This document shows positions 38,441-47,886 of a stretch of DNA of 64,000 nt, piece after piece; within the stretch, counting starts at the first letter, position 1; every line of letters starts with the position of its first letter. Made by a program: the position numbers and the translations under genes. The notes beneath the pieces were generated by a model that searched no databases, was not told the DNA's origin, and saw only the letters and a list, made by a program, of their open reading frames with translations. The stretch comes from Palsa-360 sp963710315 (lineage in GTDB: Bacteria; Acidobacteriota; Terriglobia; Acidiferrales; UBA7541), in contig CAVPZW010000008.1 in assembly GCA_963710315.1 (NCBI GenBank), positions 930,001 through 994,000 on the forward strand, read 5' to 3'.

Positions 38441-38890
38441 GTGCGTGCTGTGATTCAGCGAGTTAGCCGCGCGAGTGTTGTGGTGGAGGGGCGCATCACG
38501 GGAGAAATTGGCGCGGGTCTTGTGGTGCTGCTTGGCGTTGGGCGGACGGACAATCCGGAATCGGCCTCCTATCTGGCTGAGAAAATCGTAAACCTACGAA
38601 TTTTTTCCGACGATGCGGGCAAGATGAATTTGTCCCTGCTCGATGTCGGTGGAGCCGCGCTGGTGGTGTCTCAATTCACTCTGTATGGGGACACGCGAGG
38701 CGGGCGCAGGCCTTCGTACATTCAGGCCGCTCCTCCCGAGGAAGCCAATCGGCTCTACGAGGAATTTGTGCGCTCGATGCGCGGGCTCGGCATCCCTGTT
38801 GAAACCGGCGTATTTCAGGCGCACATGCAGGTGGAGCTGGTGAACGATGGGCCGGTCACCATCTTGCTCGATTCCGAAAAATCGATTTGA
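38441..38890 (+). CDS. dtd: D-aminoacyl-tRNA deacylase
   Basis: 149 residues from a GTG with GGAGGGG upstream. The DTD signatures are visible: MRAVIQRVSRASV at the start, SQFTLYGDT with the catalytic region, and NDGPVTI near the C-terminus (a common variant of NSGPVT). The enzyme hydrolyses D-amino acids and glycine mischarged on tRNA. Single-domain and of normal length. The next gene, a MarR-type regulator, starts 87 bases downstream. Confidence 0.93.
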   Translation: MRAVIQRVSRASVVVEGRITGEIGAGLVVLLGVGRTDNPESASYLAEKIVNLRIFSDDAGKMNLSLLDVGGAALVVSQFTLYGDTRGGRRPSYIQAAPPEEANRLYEEFVRSMRGLGIPVETGVFQAHMQVELVNDGPVTILLDSEKSI

Positions 38891-38977
38891 GTATCCGATT
38901 TTTCGGATGGCACGGAAGTCCCAATCGGGATTCATTCTTGAAGTCGTGCTGGCATTTATATCGGAGGGCGATACAAT

Positions 38978-39427
38978 ATGGCGGTGTCCACCGGAACGAT
39001 GACTGCCGCGGAATTTCGTGCCCTTGCGGAATTTCGATACCAAATTCGCATATTCCTGAACGGCAGCGAGGAAGCCGCGCGCAAGGCGGACCTTGAGCCG
39101 CAACAATACATGCTGATGCTGGCCCTTCGCGGACTGCCCACAGGCCGCGAGCCAAGCATTCAGGAATTGGCAGAGCGAATGCAATTGCGGCACCACAGCG
39201 TTGTGGAGCTGGTGGACCGCCTCGAGAAGAGGCAGCTTCTGCGCAGGGAACGCTCGCGAACGGATCGGCGGCAGGTCCTCCTGCATCTCACCCCGCGCGG
39301 CGAAAAAATTCTCACGAAGCTTGCCAAGCAGCGTATCTCGGAGCTTCGCACGGCGGCTCCGAAGCTGGTCCGCGCGTTGACCGCGGTGATCCGCTCAACG
39401 CAAGCAAATAAACGCGTTCGCCGGTAA
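38978..39427 (+). CDS. MarR-family transcriptional regulator
   Basis: 149 residues. A winged helix-turn-helix occupies about residues 55-120: ELAERMQLRHHSVVELVDRLEKRQLLRRERSRTDRR, with the wing RRQVLLHLT. N- and C-terminal helices would form the dimer. MarR proteins bind palindromes and are released by small ligands or oxidants; the target here is probably its own or a neighbouring promoter (the ClC gene follows 87 bases downstream). The GGAGGG before the ATG supports the start. Confidence 0.85.
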   Translation: MAVSTGTMTAAEFRALAEFRYQIRIFLNGSEEAARKADLEPQQYMLMLALRGLPTGREPSIQELAERMQLRHHSVVELVDRLEKRQLLRRERSRTDRRQVLLHLTPRGEKILTKLAKQRISELRTAAPKLVRALTAVIRSTQANKRVRR

Positions 39428-39514
39428 CGGCTCCTCAAGCTGAAAATTTACCGTGCTAAGTGCAAGTAATCTGGCGATCTCAATCGTAGAGAGCAAATTG
39501 GGAGGTTTTTTCTT

Positions 39515-41551
39515 GTGACATTTTTCGCTCGAATGAGCGAGCGCGACGAAAGCAGAGAAAGCCCCGTTCGATTTCGTGTCGGCTTTATTTCGCTGCTGGC
39601 CTCGATAGTCGGCGTCATTGCTGGGTTCGCCGCATTTCTCCTTTACAATCTGATCGGATTATTCACCAACCTCGCTTTCTACGGCGTCTGGTCTTTCCAT
39701 TTCCGCAGCGCAGCGGAAAATCAACGCGGAGCGTGGGTCATCCTCATTCCCGTCATCGGCGGGCTGCTCATTGGCCTGATGGCCAAATACGGATCGCCGA
39801 AGATCAGAGGCCACGGCATCCCCGAAGCTATGGAAGCCGTGCTCATCTCCAAAAGCCGCATCGAAGCCAAAGTCGCCATTCTCAAACCTATTTCCGCGGC
39901 CATCGGGATCGGCACGGGCGGCCCATTCGGCGCCGAGGGGCCGATCATTCAAACCGGTGGAGCGCTCGGTTCGCTCGTCGGGCAGCTTGTTTCGACCACA
40001 GCCTCGGAGCGAAAAGTTTTGCTGGCCTGCGGGGCGGGGGCGGGTCTCGCGGCCATGTTCAATGCTCCGATCACCGGAGCTTTGCTGGCCATCGAACTTC
40101 TGCTTTTTGAATTTCAGGCGCGTTCCTTTATTCCGCTCATGCTTGCCAGCGCGCTGGCTGTGGTGGTTCGGCTTCGCCTGTTTGGCGACGAAACCATGTT
40201 TCGCGTCGGCGCTTTCGACTACGACCTTATTCACGGAATTCCTTTTTACTTAATTCTCGGTCTTATTTGCGGAATTGCTGCAATCGGTTTTGCCTCCGCC
40301 CTGAAACGCCTGGAAGATTTCTTCGATGGCATGAAGAAAGTGCCTGCTGTTTTGCACCCGGCCATGGGAGCGCTGGGGCTGGGTGTGGCCGGTTATTTCT
40401 TTCCGCGTGTGTTTGGCCCCGGTTACGCAACCATCGTGGACGTCTTGAACACGCGCCTGGCATTCACCGCCGTGGCGCTGCTTCTGATTTTCAAGGCAGC
40501 CGTTGTGCTGCTCTCGCTGGGGTCGGGCACATCGGGCGGCACGCTGGCTCCCATGTTCATGATGAGCGGTGCGATCGGCAGCGTTTTTGCAATGGCCGTA
40601 AACTATTTGGTTCCGAGCGCGCATCTTTCCGTGGGCGCGTACGCCGTAGCGGCCATGGGAGCTCTTCTGTGCGCCTGCGCCCGCGCGCCGTTCACCTTTC
40701 TGGTCTGCGCGATCGAAACGACGCACGATTTTCACGCCGTGGCGCCGGTCATCCTAGTGTGCGTGGTCGCCGATGCGATAGCGGTGCGCTATATGCCGCA
40801 TTCGATCATGACGGAAAAACTTGCCAGGATGGGCTTCGGCGCGGGGCAAGACTACGAGGCGAACTCGCTCAAGCAGCTCAAGGTTGCGGACGTCATGGTG
40901 CGCGATGTTGCCACAGTCGCTCCGGATGAAAGCGTTCGTCAAGCCGCCGACCGATTTGCAGATGGAGACCTGAAAACCTCGCGCCATCACGCGCTGCCCA
41001 TCGTGGATTCCGCCGGCCTCCTGCAGGGAATCGTTACGCAAGGAGATTTGTTGCGCGCGCTTCAACTGGACCCGCACGGCAACGTGAGCGTGCTGGACGC
41101 CGGCACGCGTTCGCTCGTGGTTGCTTATCCCGACGAGCGTGTTTTCGATGCCGTGACAAAAATGCTGGAAAACAATATTGGCCGCCTGCCGGTGGTGGAT
41201 CGTAACGATGCGCGAAAGATGGTCGGTTATATCAATCGCGCCAATGTCATGGGTTCGTGGCGAGGCCACCTGCACGCGGAGTCGGTCCGCGAACATGGAT
41301 GGCTGCGAAATCTGCGGTCGGTTCCAGAGAATCAAGGCCCTGCCGGTGTTGCCACCGGCCGCGTTGAATCGCTCGCGGACGATCAACTATTGCTCATACT
41401 GAATTCGGATTCGAGCGGCACACCGGAAGAATTTGCGCTGGACGCGCCAGTGCGGGGAGTATTTCTGGGAGATGAAGTTCGCGTGAGCTACCGGAAAGAG
41501 AGTGGGCGCAAAGTCGCCATGCGCATCGAGGAACTTTCCAGCAGGCAGTAG
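39515..41551 (+). CDS. ClC-type chloride channel/antiporter with two CBS domains
   Basis: 678 residues from a GTG with GGGAGG nine bases upstream. The three ClC signature elements are present: GHGIPE, GTGGPFGAEGPIIQTGG (with the gating glutamate in GAEGP) and GSGTSGGTLAPM. About ten membrane helices fill residues 20-435. Two CBS domains (about 455-510 and 525-580, MVRDVATVAPDESVRQAADRF, NNIGRLPVVDRND) suggest nucleotide control. The final 70 residues form an extra small beta-rich domain. It exchanges chloride for protons or acts as a channel in the inner membrane. Confidence 0.9.
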   Translation: MTFFARMSERDESRESPVRFRVGFISLLASIVGVIAGFAAFLLYNLIGLFTNLAFYGVWSFHFRSAAENQRGAWVILIPVIGGLLIGLMAKYGSPKIRGHGIPEAMEAVLISKSRIEAKVAILKPISAAIGIGTGGPFGAEGPIIQTGGALGSLVGQLVSTTASERKVLLACGAGAGLAAMFNAPITGALLAIELLLFEFQARSFIPLMLASALAVVVRLRLFGDETMFRVGAFDYDLIHGIPFYLILGLICGIAAIGFASALKRLEDFFDGMKKVPAVLHPAMGALGLGVAGYFFPRVFGPGYATIVDVLNTRLAFTAVALLLIFKAAVVLLSLGSGTSGGTLAPMFMMSGAIGSVFAMAVNYLVPSAHLSVGAYAVAAMGALLCACARAPFTFLVCAIETTHDFHAVAPVILVCVVADAIAVRYMPHSIMTEKLARMGFGAGQDYEANSLKQLKVADVMVRDVATVAPDESVRQAADRFADGDLKTSRHHALPIVDSAGLLQGIVTQGDLLRALQLDPHGNVSVLDAGTRSLVVAYPDERVFDAVTKMLENNIGRLPVVDRNDARKMVGYINRANVMGSWRGHLHAESVREHGWLRNLRSVPENQGPAGVATGRVESLADDQLLLILNSDSSGTPEEFALDAPVRGVFLGDEVRVSYRKESGRKVAMRIEELSSRQ

Positions 41552-41557
41552 AATTTT

Positions 41558-41629
41558 GTGGCGCGGGCTTCAGCCTGCGGATTTTGGTCCTCGCGAGAAC
41601 TAAAATCCGCAGGCTGAAGCCCGCGCCAC
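41558..41629. repeat. Palindromic REP-like repeat, CTTCAGCC family
   Basis: GTGGCGCGGGCTTCAGCCTG pairs perfectly with CAGGCTGAAGCCCGCGCCAC, with GGATTTT/AAAATCC inside. It lies between the convergent ClC and DUF2207 genes and is placed to end both transcripts. Confidence 0.9.
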
Positions 41630-41632
41630 AAT

Positions 41633-43447
41633 CTAGAATCCACCGCCGCCACCGCCGCCGAAACCCCCGCCTGAAGAGCCGCCTCCGCCAAAGCCCGAAC
41701 CTCCGCTGCTTCGCGGAGCCGAGGTCAACACGGAACCCGCCTGCGCCGTCATATTGTCCAGACTGTTGATGAACATGATCGGGTAGAAGCCGCCACTGGA
41801 GTAATTGCCTTGGTACCATGAGGGCGGCTGCGAATAAATATGCTGGAACGCCCCGACCCATTTCTTCTCCACGCCCAGCGCCATCGCGAATGGCAAGAAC
41901 TTCTCAAAGGTTTCGGGAGTCTGGCTGATGCGGTCCAGGTGATCGGATTCCACGTGCGACAGAAAATCCTCAAAGCCCAGCACGCCTGCCAGGGCTTTTA
42001 CGCCGTCGGCCGTGCGCGCCGGCATGAACCATCCAAATCCGGCGATGATTCCGCCGCAAAGAATCGCGGCGATAAAAAATGGCGGCAGCGCTATTCCCAT
42101 TTTCTGCGAGAGCGAGTTGCCCAGGAAGATAAGCAGAATTCCGGTGACAAGCCCTCCGGAGACGAAGCCTCCGCGCACGTAATCGGGCCGGTGCTGAAAA
42201 TAGCCGCGTTTCATCAGCGCATCGAAAATGTTGTTCTTGATGCCGGGGATGCTCTTGTAAAACACATTCTGCAGGCTGGAAAGCTTTACATCGGTTTCCG
42301 CGCCGTTTGAAAAAATTCCCGCCAGCAGCGCCATCTCATGCGCTTTCAAGCCGGCCCATTCTCCAAGTCCTTTTTTCAAATGAAAAATATATTCCTTGGA
42401 GTGCAGTATCATCCCGGCGATTCCCGACTTTTCCGTTTCCTCGATCACGATATAGCCGCGCACAGCAAGATCCACGATAGTGGCGGTGATGTCGCGCATG
42501 GCCGCCTGTTCATCCACCAGAGTGCCGGCTTCCGCTGGCGTCAGTCCCTCCGGGGGCGCATATTGGACCGCGACCGAGCCGATGCGCGGGTCGCGTCCGC
42601 GCGCGGACCACAGCCAGAACATCAACAGAAATACCGGCACGGGAAAGAAGAGTGGCCAGTTGCTTTCCAGAAATTGTCCGATCAGATCGCTTGTGCCAGG
42701 CTCTTTCACGAAGCCTTTGTCCCAGCCCACAACGGCGGTTAACCCTTCGTGAAACGAGAGAGGCTGCAGCATGAACACTTCCACCGTGTTGTCCGACGCC
42801 TTGATTCCCGCATTCTGTGAGCGCGAGCCATACGAGCCGGTAAATTCATTGGTGCGCACACCAGTCACACCCGGCGGCAGCAGGATTTGAGCACTGGCGT
42901 CGCCGATGGGGACGTCCCACTCGTCTCCGGTCACGTTCCAGTACAACTCGTCATGATCCTCGAAAAATTTCAAGGCGTTGCGGACCTGGTAGTGCAGGCG
43001 GATGGTGCGGTCCACGTCGATCGCATTATCGATGTAGATCTTCCATCTCAGGTAATGGCCCTGGCGCGAGGATTCGACTTTTAGGGGCTGCCCCCCGGCA
43101 TCGGTTGCGCTAATCAACTTCACGAAGAGCGAATAGTTAAACCCTTGCGGAGTTACGTATTCGACGGGGATGGTGCGATACATGCCGTGCCACTCGCCGA
43201 TGAAATTAGCCTCGATGGTTTCGGTCACGTCCAGCGAGGAGTCCGGCTGGACGAAAATTTCGGCGGAGAAGCTCTCAATTTTAAGCTGCCGTGCGGAAGC
43301 GCAAGCGGCGAACGCGATTACTAGCAAGGCCAGCATGGCGGCGCGCTGGAACAGGTTACTCAGCAAGCGGTTTGCCTCTGTAGGGCCGGGCTTCAGCCCG
43401 GCGGCAAACAGTGCTCGCATGTGATTCCGCATGGTAGATGAGTTCAT
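41633..43447 (-). CDS. DUF2207 membrane protein
   Basis: 604 residues from the ATG five bases after the lemA stop, which implies coupling. A TTG at 43366 with AGAGGC upstream is a strong alternative giving MLSNLFQRAAMLALL, a normal signal peptide; the 27 residues before it are partly encoded by half a CTTCAGCC repeat. The N-terminal exported domain (RQLKIESFSAEIFVQPD...) is the DUF2207 core; membrane segments lie near 275-295 and 430-480. The tail is glycine-rich (SGGGFGGGGGGGF). DUF2207 proteins pair with LemA, but their function is unknown. Confidence 0.8.
   Translation of the reverse strand: MNSSTMRNHMRALFAAGLKPGPTEANRLLSNLFQRAAMLALLVIAFAACASARQLKIESFSAEIFVQPDSSLDVTETIEANFIGEWHGMYRTIPVEYVTPQGFNYSLFVKLISATDAGGQPLKVESSRQGHYLRWKIYIDNAIDVDRTIRLHYQVRNALKFFEDHDELYWNVTGDEWDVPIGDASAQILLPPGVTGVRTNEFTGSYGSRSQNAGIKASDNTVEVFMLQPLSFHEGLTAVVGWDKGFVKEPGTSDLIGQFLESNWPLFFPVPVFLLMFWLWSARGRDPRIGSVAVQYAPPEGLTPAEAGTLVDEQAAMRDITATIVDLAVRGYIVIEETEKSGIAGMILHSKEYIFHLKKGLGEWAGLKAHEMALLAGIFSNGAETDVKLSSLQNVFYKSIPGIKNNIFDALMKRGYFQHRPDYVRGGFVSGGLVTGILLIFLGNSLSQKMGIALPPFFIAAILCGGIIAGFGWFMPARTADGVKALAGVLGFEDFLSHVESDHLDRISQTPETFEKFLPFAMALGVEKKWVGAFQHIYSQPPSWYQGNYSSGGFYPIMFINSLDNMTAQAGSVLTSAPRSSGGSGFGGGGSSGGGFGGGGGGGF
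43380..43406. repeat. Half CTTCAGCC repeat inside the DUF2207 N-terminal coding region
   Basis: GTAGGGCCGGGCTTCAGCC with a short internal stem. On the minus strand it codes for residues around 16-24 of the longest DUF2207 frame. Confidence 0.6.
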
Positions 43448-43452
43448 TGCTG

Positions 43453-44016
43453 CTATGCGCTCGGCGCGCCAAAGCTGACCTTGGGGACTTCGCGTTCCGC
43501 GGGAGCGCTGATCTGGAAGAATTCCCGTTCCTTGAAGTTGCCCATGCCGGCGACGATGTTGGAAGGGAACTGCTCGATCATGGTGTTGAAATCGCGGACC
43601 ACCGCGTTGTAGTAGCGCCGCGCGTTTTGCACCGTATCTTCAATTTCATTGAGCGTGCTCTGCAACTGCGTGAAGCTCTCCACCGCGCGCAATTGCGGGT
43701 ACGCTTCGGCCAGCGCGAAGACTTGCCGCAGCGCCCCGGTCAGCATGCCTTCGGCTTCTCCCTTGGCAGCTGGGCCCTGCGCCGACATGGCCTGATTCCT
43801 AGCCGCCACGACGCCTTCGAGGGTTGTCTTCTCATGCGCTGCGTAACCCTTCACCGTTTCCACGATATTGGGGATCAGGTCATAGCGCCGCTTGAGTTGC
43901 ACGTCGATGTCCGACCAGGCGTTGTCGCACTGCACCTTCAGCCGCACCAATCCGTTGTAGGTGAACATCAGGTACATCACCACGGCTACTACAAAAACTA
44001 CCAGGCCAATCAGCAT
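43453..44016 (-). CDS. lemA: LemA family protein
   Basis: 187 residues. One N-terminal membrane helix (about 2-20) is followed by the LemA helical bundle: YNGLVRLKVQCDNAWSDIDV, QLKRRYDLIPNIVETVKGY, and ARRYYNAVVRDFNTMIEQFPSN. The short N-terminus should be outside and the bundle in the cytoplasm or periplasm, depending on the member; function is unknown. It is the first gene of a pair with DUF2207. The start is supported by AAGGA six bases before the ATG. Confidence 0.9.
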   Translation of the reverse strand: MLIGLVVFVVAVVMYLMFTYNGLVRLKVQCDNAWSDIDVQLKRRYDLIPNIVETVKGYAAHEKTTLEGVVAARNQAMSAQGPAAKGEAEGMLTGALRQVFALAEAYPQLRAVESFTQLQSTLNEIEDTVQNARRYYNAVVRDFNTMIEQFPSNIVAGMGNFKEREFFQISAPAEREVPKVSFGAPSA

Positions 44017-44291
44017 GGAGATTCCTTTCGCGATCGGAGAAATGGCCTCACCCGGGCCTCATTTCAATATAGGAGAGGTCTCGCGCACAGTAAAGAATTG
44101 CCTGTTTTCGATGTGTAGTAAGCGCCCCCAGCCCGTTGCAAGCCCAATCCAATGAGCATCTTCCATAACAAATAAGTTAGAACAATCCTGACTTCGGCGA
44201 GTTCCTGCTATTCCGGTTGACATTCCAATGCGCTGGCCGGAAACTTGCTCCCACCTCTCCAGGGCCTTATGTGTGTCTCGAGGTCCCGGCA

Positions 44292-45983
44292 ATGAAAAAA
44301 GCGTTTTTCGCCGCAGTGGCGCTACTGCTCCTTGGTGCGTCTCTCCGGTCGCAAGTTGTGCAGAAACCGAAGGTGAAGGTGCGAGTCATTTTGGTGGACA
44401 AGGACTTGAATCAGAAGCCCGTTCCACATCTCACGCTTTTGTTTTCCCCGGAATCGGGCGATACCGATGCTCCCGGCGAAGTGAAAACCGATTTTGGCGG
44501 GAATGCCGAGTTTCAGGCGTCGCCTGGAAAATACAAGCTGACCACTCCTCAAGGCGTGGATTTCGCCGGCCGTCACTACGCTTGGGAGTTAGAAATCGAA
44601 GTTCGCGGCGAAACGCTTTCCGTGGACATGAGCAACGACAATGCCCGAGCCGCCGACCCGCCCTCCGCCGAACCCGCGTCCAAGACGGATGATTTGACTC
44701 TGATGTTTCAGAAGTATCAAAAGTCGGTGGTGACCGTGTGGAGCGAAATCGGTTCCGGCACGGGTTTCATCGTGGATTCCTCCGGCCTGGTGATGACCAA
44801 CCAGCATGTGATTGGGCCGTCAGAATTGGTGTCCGTTCAGTTCGATTCCAAGAGGAAGGTTGCGGCAAAGGTCCTGGCATTTGACGCGGACCGGGACGTA
44901 GCTGTTCTTTATGCCGATCTCAGCGCCTTTCCCGAGGCCATGGCCGTGCCATTCGCCAGCGCGCGTGCCGGGCATGAGTTAGCTGTCGAGGGCGAGAAGG
45001 TGTTTACCATCGGCAGCCCGCTTGGCCTGAAGAAGATCATCACCAGCGGCATCGTCAGCAAGGTCGAGGCGCGCGCCATTCTATCCGACGTAAATATTAA
45101 TCACGGCAATTCCGGCGGGCCGCTTTTCAATTCGCTGGGCGAGGTCATCGGAATCACCACATTCCTGGTTCCGGGAGCGAACGGGCCTGGCGTTGCGGGC
45201 ATCGTGCGCATCGATCAGACCTTGCCGGTGCTGGGTCAAGCGCGGAAAAAGATGAAAGACGCGACGCCGCCCAGCGCAAGGTTGCTGCCCGTGGAGCCCA
45301 GCGATCCCTATCCGCTGGACGCCCTAAAGGAAATGAGCAAGCCGGCCAAAATTGATAGGAAGCCGTATATTTTTACTATAGGCGGTTTTGATGTGGCTCT
45401 GATCACTCCGGTTTTGCAATATGAGGTCGATGGGAAAGTGGACCGCACCGCCGCTAACGAAAAGGGGAAGAGAACGAACAGGCGCGGCGAATCGTCTCAA
45501 AACACGTTCGAGCCGCTGCAGGACTTGCACGAATGGTCCGAATACATTGGCGAATATAAGCCTGTGCTGCACGTGCAGGCCGCGCCCCAATTGCGCGAGA
45601 CGTTCATGTCCACGCTGGGCCGCCAGCTGGCTCCGGCGATCGTGACCTACGCGGGCGGCTCGCGCATGAAATTCCGGGCGGACTTCTACAGGATGAAACT
45701 TCTTTGCGGCGCGAAGGAAGTCGAGCCCATCCAGCCGGGCAAGGCCGCCACCGTAGTCAACGCGCACGACTCGTTCGTGAATGTTACGGACGCAACTTAC
45801 GTCGGCATCTATTCCTATCCGGCGGATGCAATCTCTCCGTCTTGCGGCAAAGTCACCCTGCAGATTTTTTCCGAGAAGGATCCCCAAAAATACGAATCGA
45901 AGGATTTGGACCAAAAGTCGATTAACCGCGTATGGAACGATTTCAAGCCGTACCTGGCCGCCCACAATAAGGCGGGGAATTAG
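44292..45983 (+). CDS. Secreted trypsin-like serine protease with N- and C-terminal extra domains
   Basis: 563 residues from the ATG at 44292. Residues 1-20 are a signal peptide. About 25-105 form a beta-sandwich resembling carboxypeptidase-regulatory domains. The protease domain (about 130-315) is of the DegP/HtrA S1C type, with catalytic His172 (NQHV), Asp202 (DRDVAV) and Ser274 (GNSGGPL). No PDZ domain follows; instead about 250 residues of unknown fold with one possible disulfide (Cys in KLLCGA and SPSCGK) complete the protein. It probably acts in the periplasm on unfolded or specific proteins. The 44017-44291 gap contains no recognised feature. Confidence 0.8.
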   Translation: MKKAFFAAVALLLLGASLRSQVVQKPKVKVRVILVDKDLNQKPVPHLTLLFSPESGDTDAPGEVKTDFGGNAEFQASPGKYKLTTPQGVDFAGRHYAWELEIEVRGETLSVDMSNDNARAADPPSAEPASKTDDLTLMFQKYQKSVVTVWSEIGSGTGFIVDSSGLVMTNQHVIGPSELVSVQFDSKRKVAAKVLAFDADRDVAVLYADLSAFPEAMAVPFASARAGHELAVEGEKVFTIGSPLGLKKIITSGIVSKVEARAILSDVNINHGNSGGPLFNSLGEVIGITTFLVPGANGPGVAGIVRIDQTLPVLGQARKKMKDATPPSARLLPVEPSDPYPLDALKEMSKPAKIDRKPYIFTIGGFDVALITPVLQYEVDGKVDRTAANEKGKRTNRRGESSQNTFEPLQDLHEWSEYIGEYKPVLHVQAAPQLRETFMSTLGRQLAPAIVTYAGGSRMKFRADFYRMKLLCGAKEVEPIQPGKAATVVNAHDSFVNVTDATYVGIYSYPADAISPSCGKVTLQIFSEKDPQKYESKDLDQKSINRVWNDFKPYLAAHNKAGN

Positions 45984-46194
45984 CGATAAATCAGAACTTA
46001 CAAAAAACAGGCCTTCTTGGGTCGTGGCGGTTTCCGAGAGTCATGAATTACGAATCACAAGTCACGAATCGAGAGAGTGGTTCCATATCCCGCTCGCAAG
46101 CCGCCACGGCCGTAATCTTTAACTCTTACTCTGGTATAGAAGTGCCATTTGCGTTACTCTTGCGCCCGCTGGAAGCTGTCACTTCCGATGACAC

Positions 46195-47736
46195 ATGCAC
46201 TTTAAAACCTTCAGCGCCGCAGTCTTCGGCATCGACGCCTATCTGGTGGAAGTGGAGGTGGACGTCGGCTCGGGCAGCCCCGGCGACTTCAACGTCGTGG
46301 GCCTGCCCGACGTCGCGGTGAAGGAGAGCCGCGAGCGCATCAAGGCGGCGCTCAAGAATTGCGGCCACGATTTTCCCCCGCAGAGCGTCACCGTCAACCT
46401 GGCGCCCGCCGACATCCGCAAGGAAGGTTCGGCGTTCGATCTTCCCGATGGCGCTTTCGATTCTGGGCTGCCAGGGCGCATTTTTCGGCAAGCGGCTCGA
46501 TCAATTCATATTTCTCGGAGAGTTATCGCTCGACGGGCAAGTGCGCTCGGTGCGCGGAGCCCTCTCGGCGGCGCTGGCCGCGCGCGAATACAACATCCGC
46601 GCGGTGGTGGTCCCGGAAGCCAACGCGCGCGAGGCAGCCGTCGTCGAAGGGATCGACGTATTCGCCGTGCGCACGCTCCCGCAAGCCGTGGACTTGATCA
46701 ACGCGCCCGAATCGTTTGCCCCCGTGCGCGTGGACGCGCGCACGATGCTGGCCGATGCCGCGCAATATGCCGGTGGACATGCGCGACGTCCGCGGCCAGC
46801 AGGCCGCCAAGCGCGCGCTCGAAGTGGCTTGCGCCGGCGGGCACAACATCATCTTCATCGGACCGCCCGGCGCGGGGAAGACGATGCTTGCCAAACGCAT
46901 CCCCACGATCCTGCCGCCGATGTCGCTCGAGGAGGCCATCGAAACCACGCGCATACACAGCGTTGCGGGGCTGCTCGACGATTCGCGCGGCCTGGTGGGC
47001 ACGCGGCCGTTTCGCTCGCCGCACCACACGATCAGCGACGCGGGACTGATCGGCGGCGGCGCGGTGCCGCGTCCGGGAGAAGTTTCGCTGGCGCATCACG
47101 GCGTGCTCTTTCTCGACGAATTGCCGGAATTCCAGCGCAACGTGCTCGAAGTGATGCGCCAGCCGCTCGAAGACGGCGCGGTCACGATCTCGCGCGCCGC
47201 GACTTCGGTGACGTTTCCCGCGCGCTTCATGCTGGCCGCGGCGATGAATCCCTGCCCGTGCGGATTTTTCGGCGACTCGACGCGCGAGTGCCACTGCTCG
47301 CCGCCGCAGATTCAGCGCTACGTATCGAAAATTTCCGGGCCGCTGATCGACCGCATCGACATCCACATCGAAGTGCCTGCCGTAAAGTACAAGGAATTGC
47401 GCGGCGCCAGGGCCACCGAGGATTCCGCCCTGGTGCGCGAACGCGTCCTGCGCGCCCGCGCGCGCCAAATCGAGCGATTCACCGGCGAGAAGAAAGTTTT
47501 CGCGAACGCGCAGATGCCGCCGAAACTGATCCGGAAATATCTGCGCCATCTCCGAAGACGGCGAGAAGATGCTGGAGAACGCGATTACGCGCCTGGGACT
47601 TTCCGCGCGCGCCCACGACCGCATCTTGAAAGTCGCGCGCACCATCGCCGATCTCGATGCGTCGGCAAACCTCGAAACGCGCCACCTCGCCGAAGCCATC
47701 CAGTACCGCACGCTCGACCGCACGTACTGGGCGTAG
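46195..47736 (+). CDS. comM: YifB/ComM-like magnesium-chelatase-type AAA+ ATPase (three frameshifts)
   Basis: About 512 residues across four frames joined by three +1 steps, near 46444 (CCC in CTTCCCGATG), 46769 and 47541; length then matches ComM. The N-terminus is a Lon-protease-like domain (SAAVFGIDAYLVEVEVDV, VVGLPDVAVKESRERIKAAL). The AAA+ core has Walker A GPPGAGKT, Walker B VLFLDELPEF and NPCPCG. The C-terminal helical part (EDGEKMLENAITRLGLSARAHDRILKVARTIADL) is complete to the stop at 47736. ComM helps branch migration during natural transformation and recombination. All domains are intact, so sequence error is the likely cause of the shifts. Confidence 0.8.
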
Positions 47737-47753
47737 GAACTCCGGAGAAAATC

Positions 47754-47869
47754 CTCAACACAGAGGACACAGAGAAAAGAGGAGAAGAGCGGAGAAAACC
47801 AAATTTCTCCACTAATTCTCCGTGTCCTCTGTGGCATTTCTCAGTGTTCTGTGTGTTAAAGCTCTTGAC
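47754..47869. repeat. ACAGAG/CTCTGT palindromic repeat
   Basis: TCAACACAGAGGACACAGAG at the left is mirrored by CTCCGTGTCCTCTGTGG and TGTTCTGTGTGTTAA at the right. It lies between the convergent comM and redoxin genes and may end both transcripts. A second member is at 57478-57569. Confidence 0.75.
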
Positions 47870-47886
47870 CATAGTGCGGCTAAGGC

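Noticed and set aside
44217..44222. TTGACA upstream of the secreted protease as a promoter
   Set aside because: No acceptable -10 box at 16-18 bases; kept out of the feature list.
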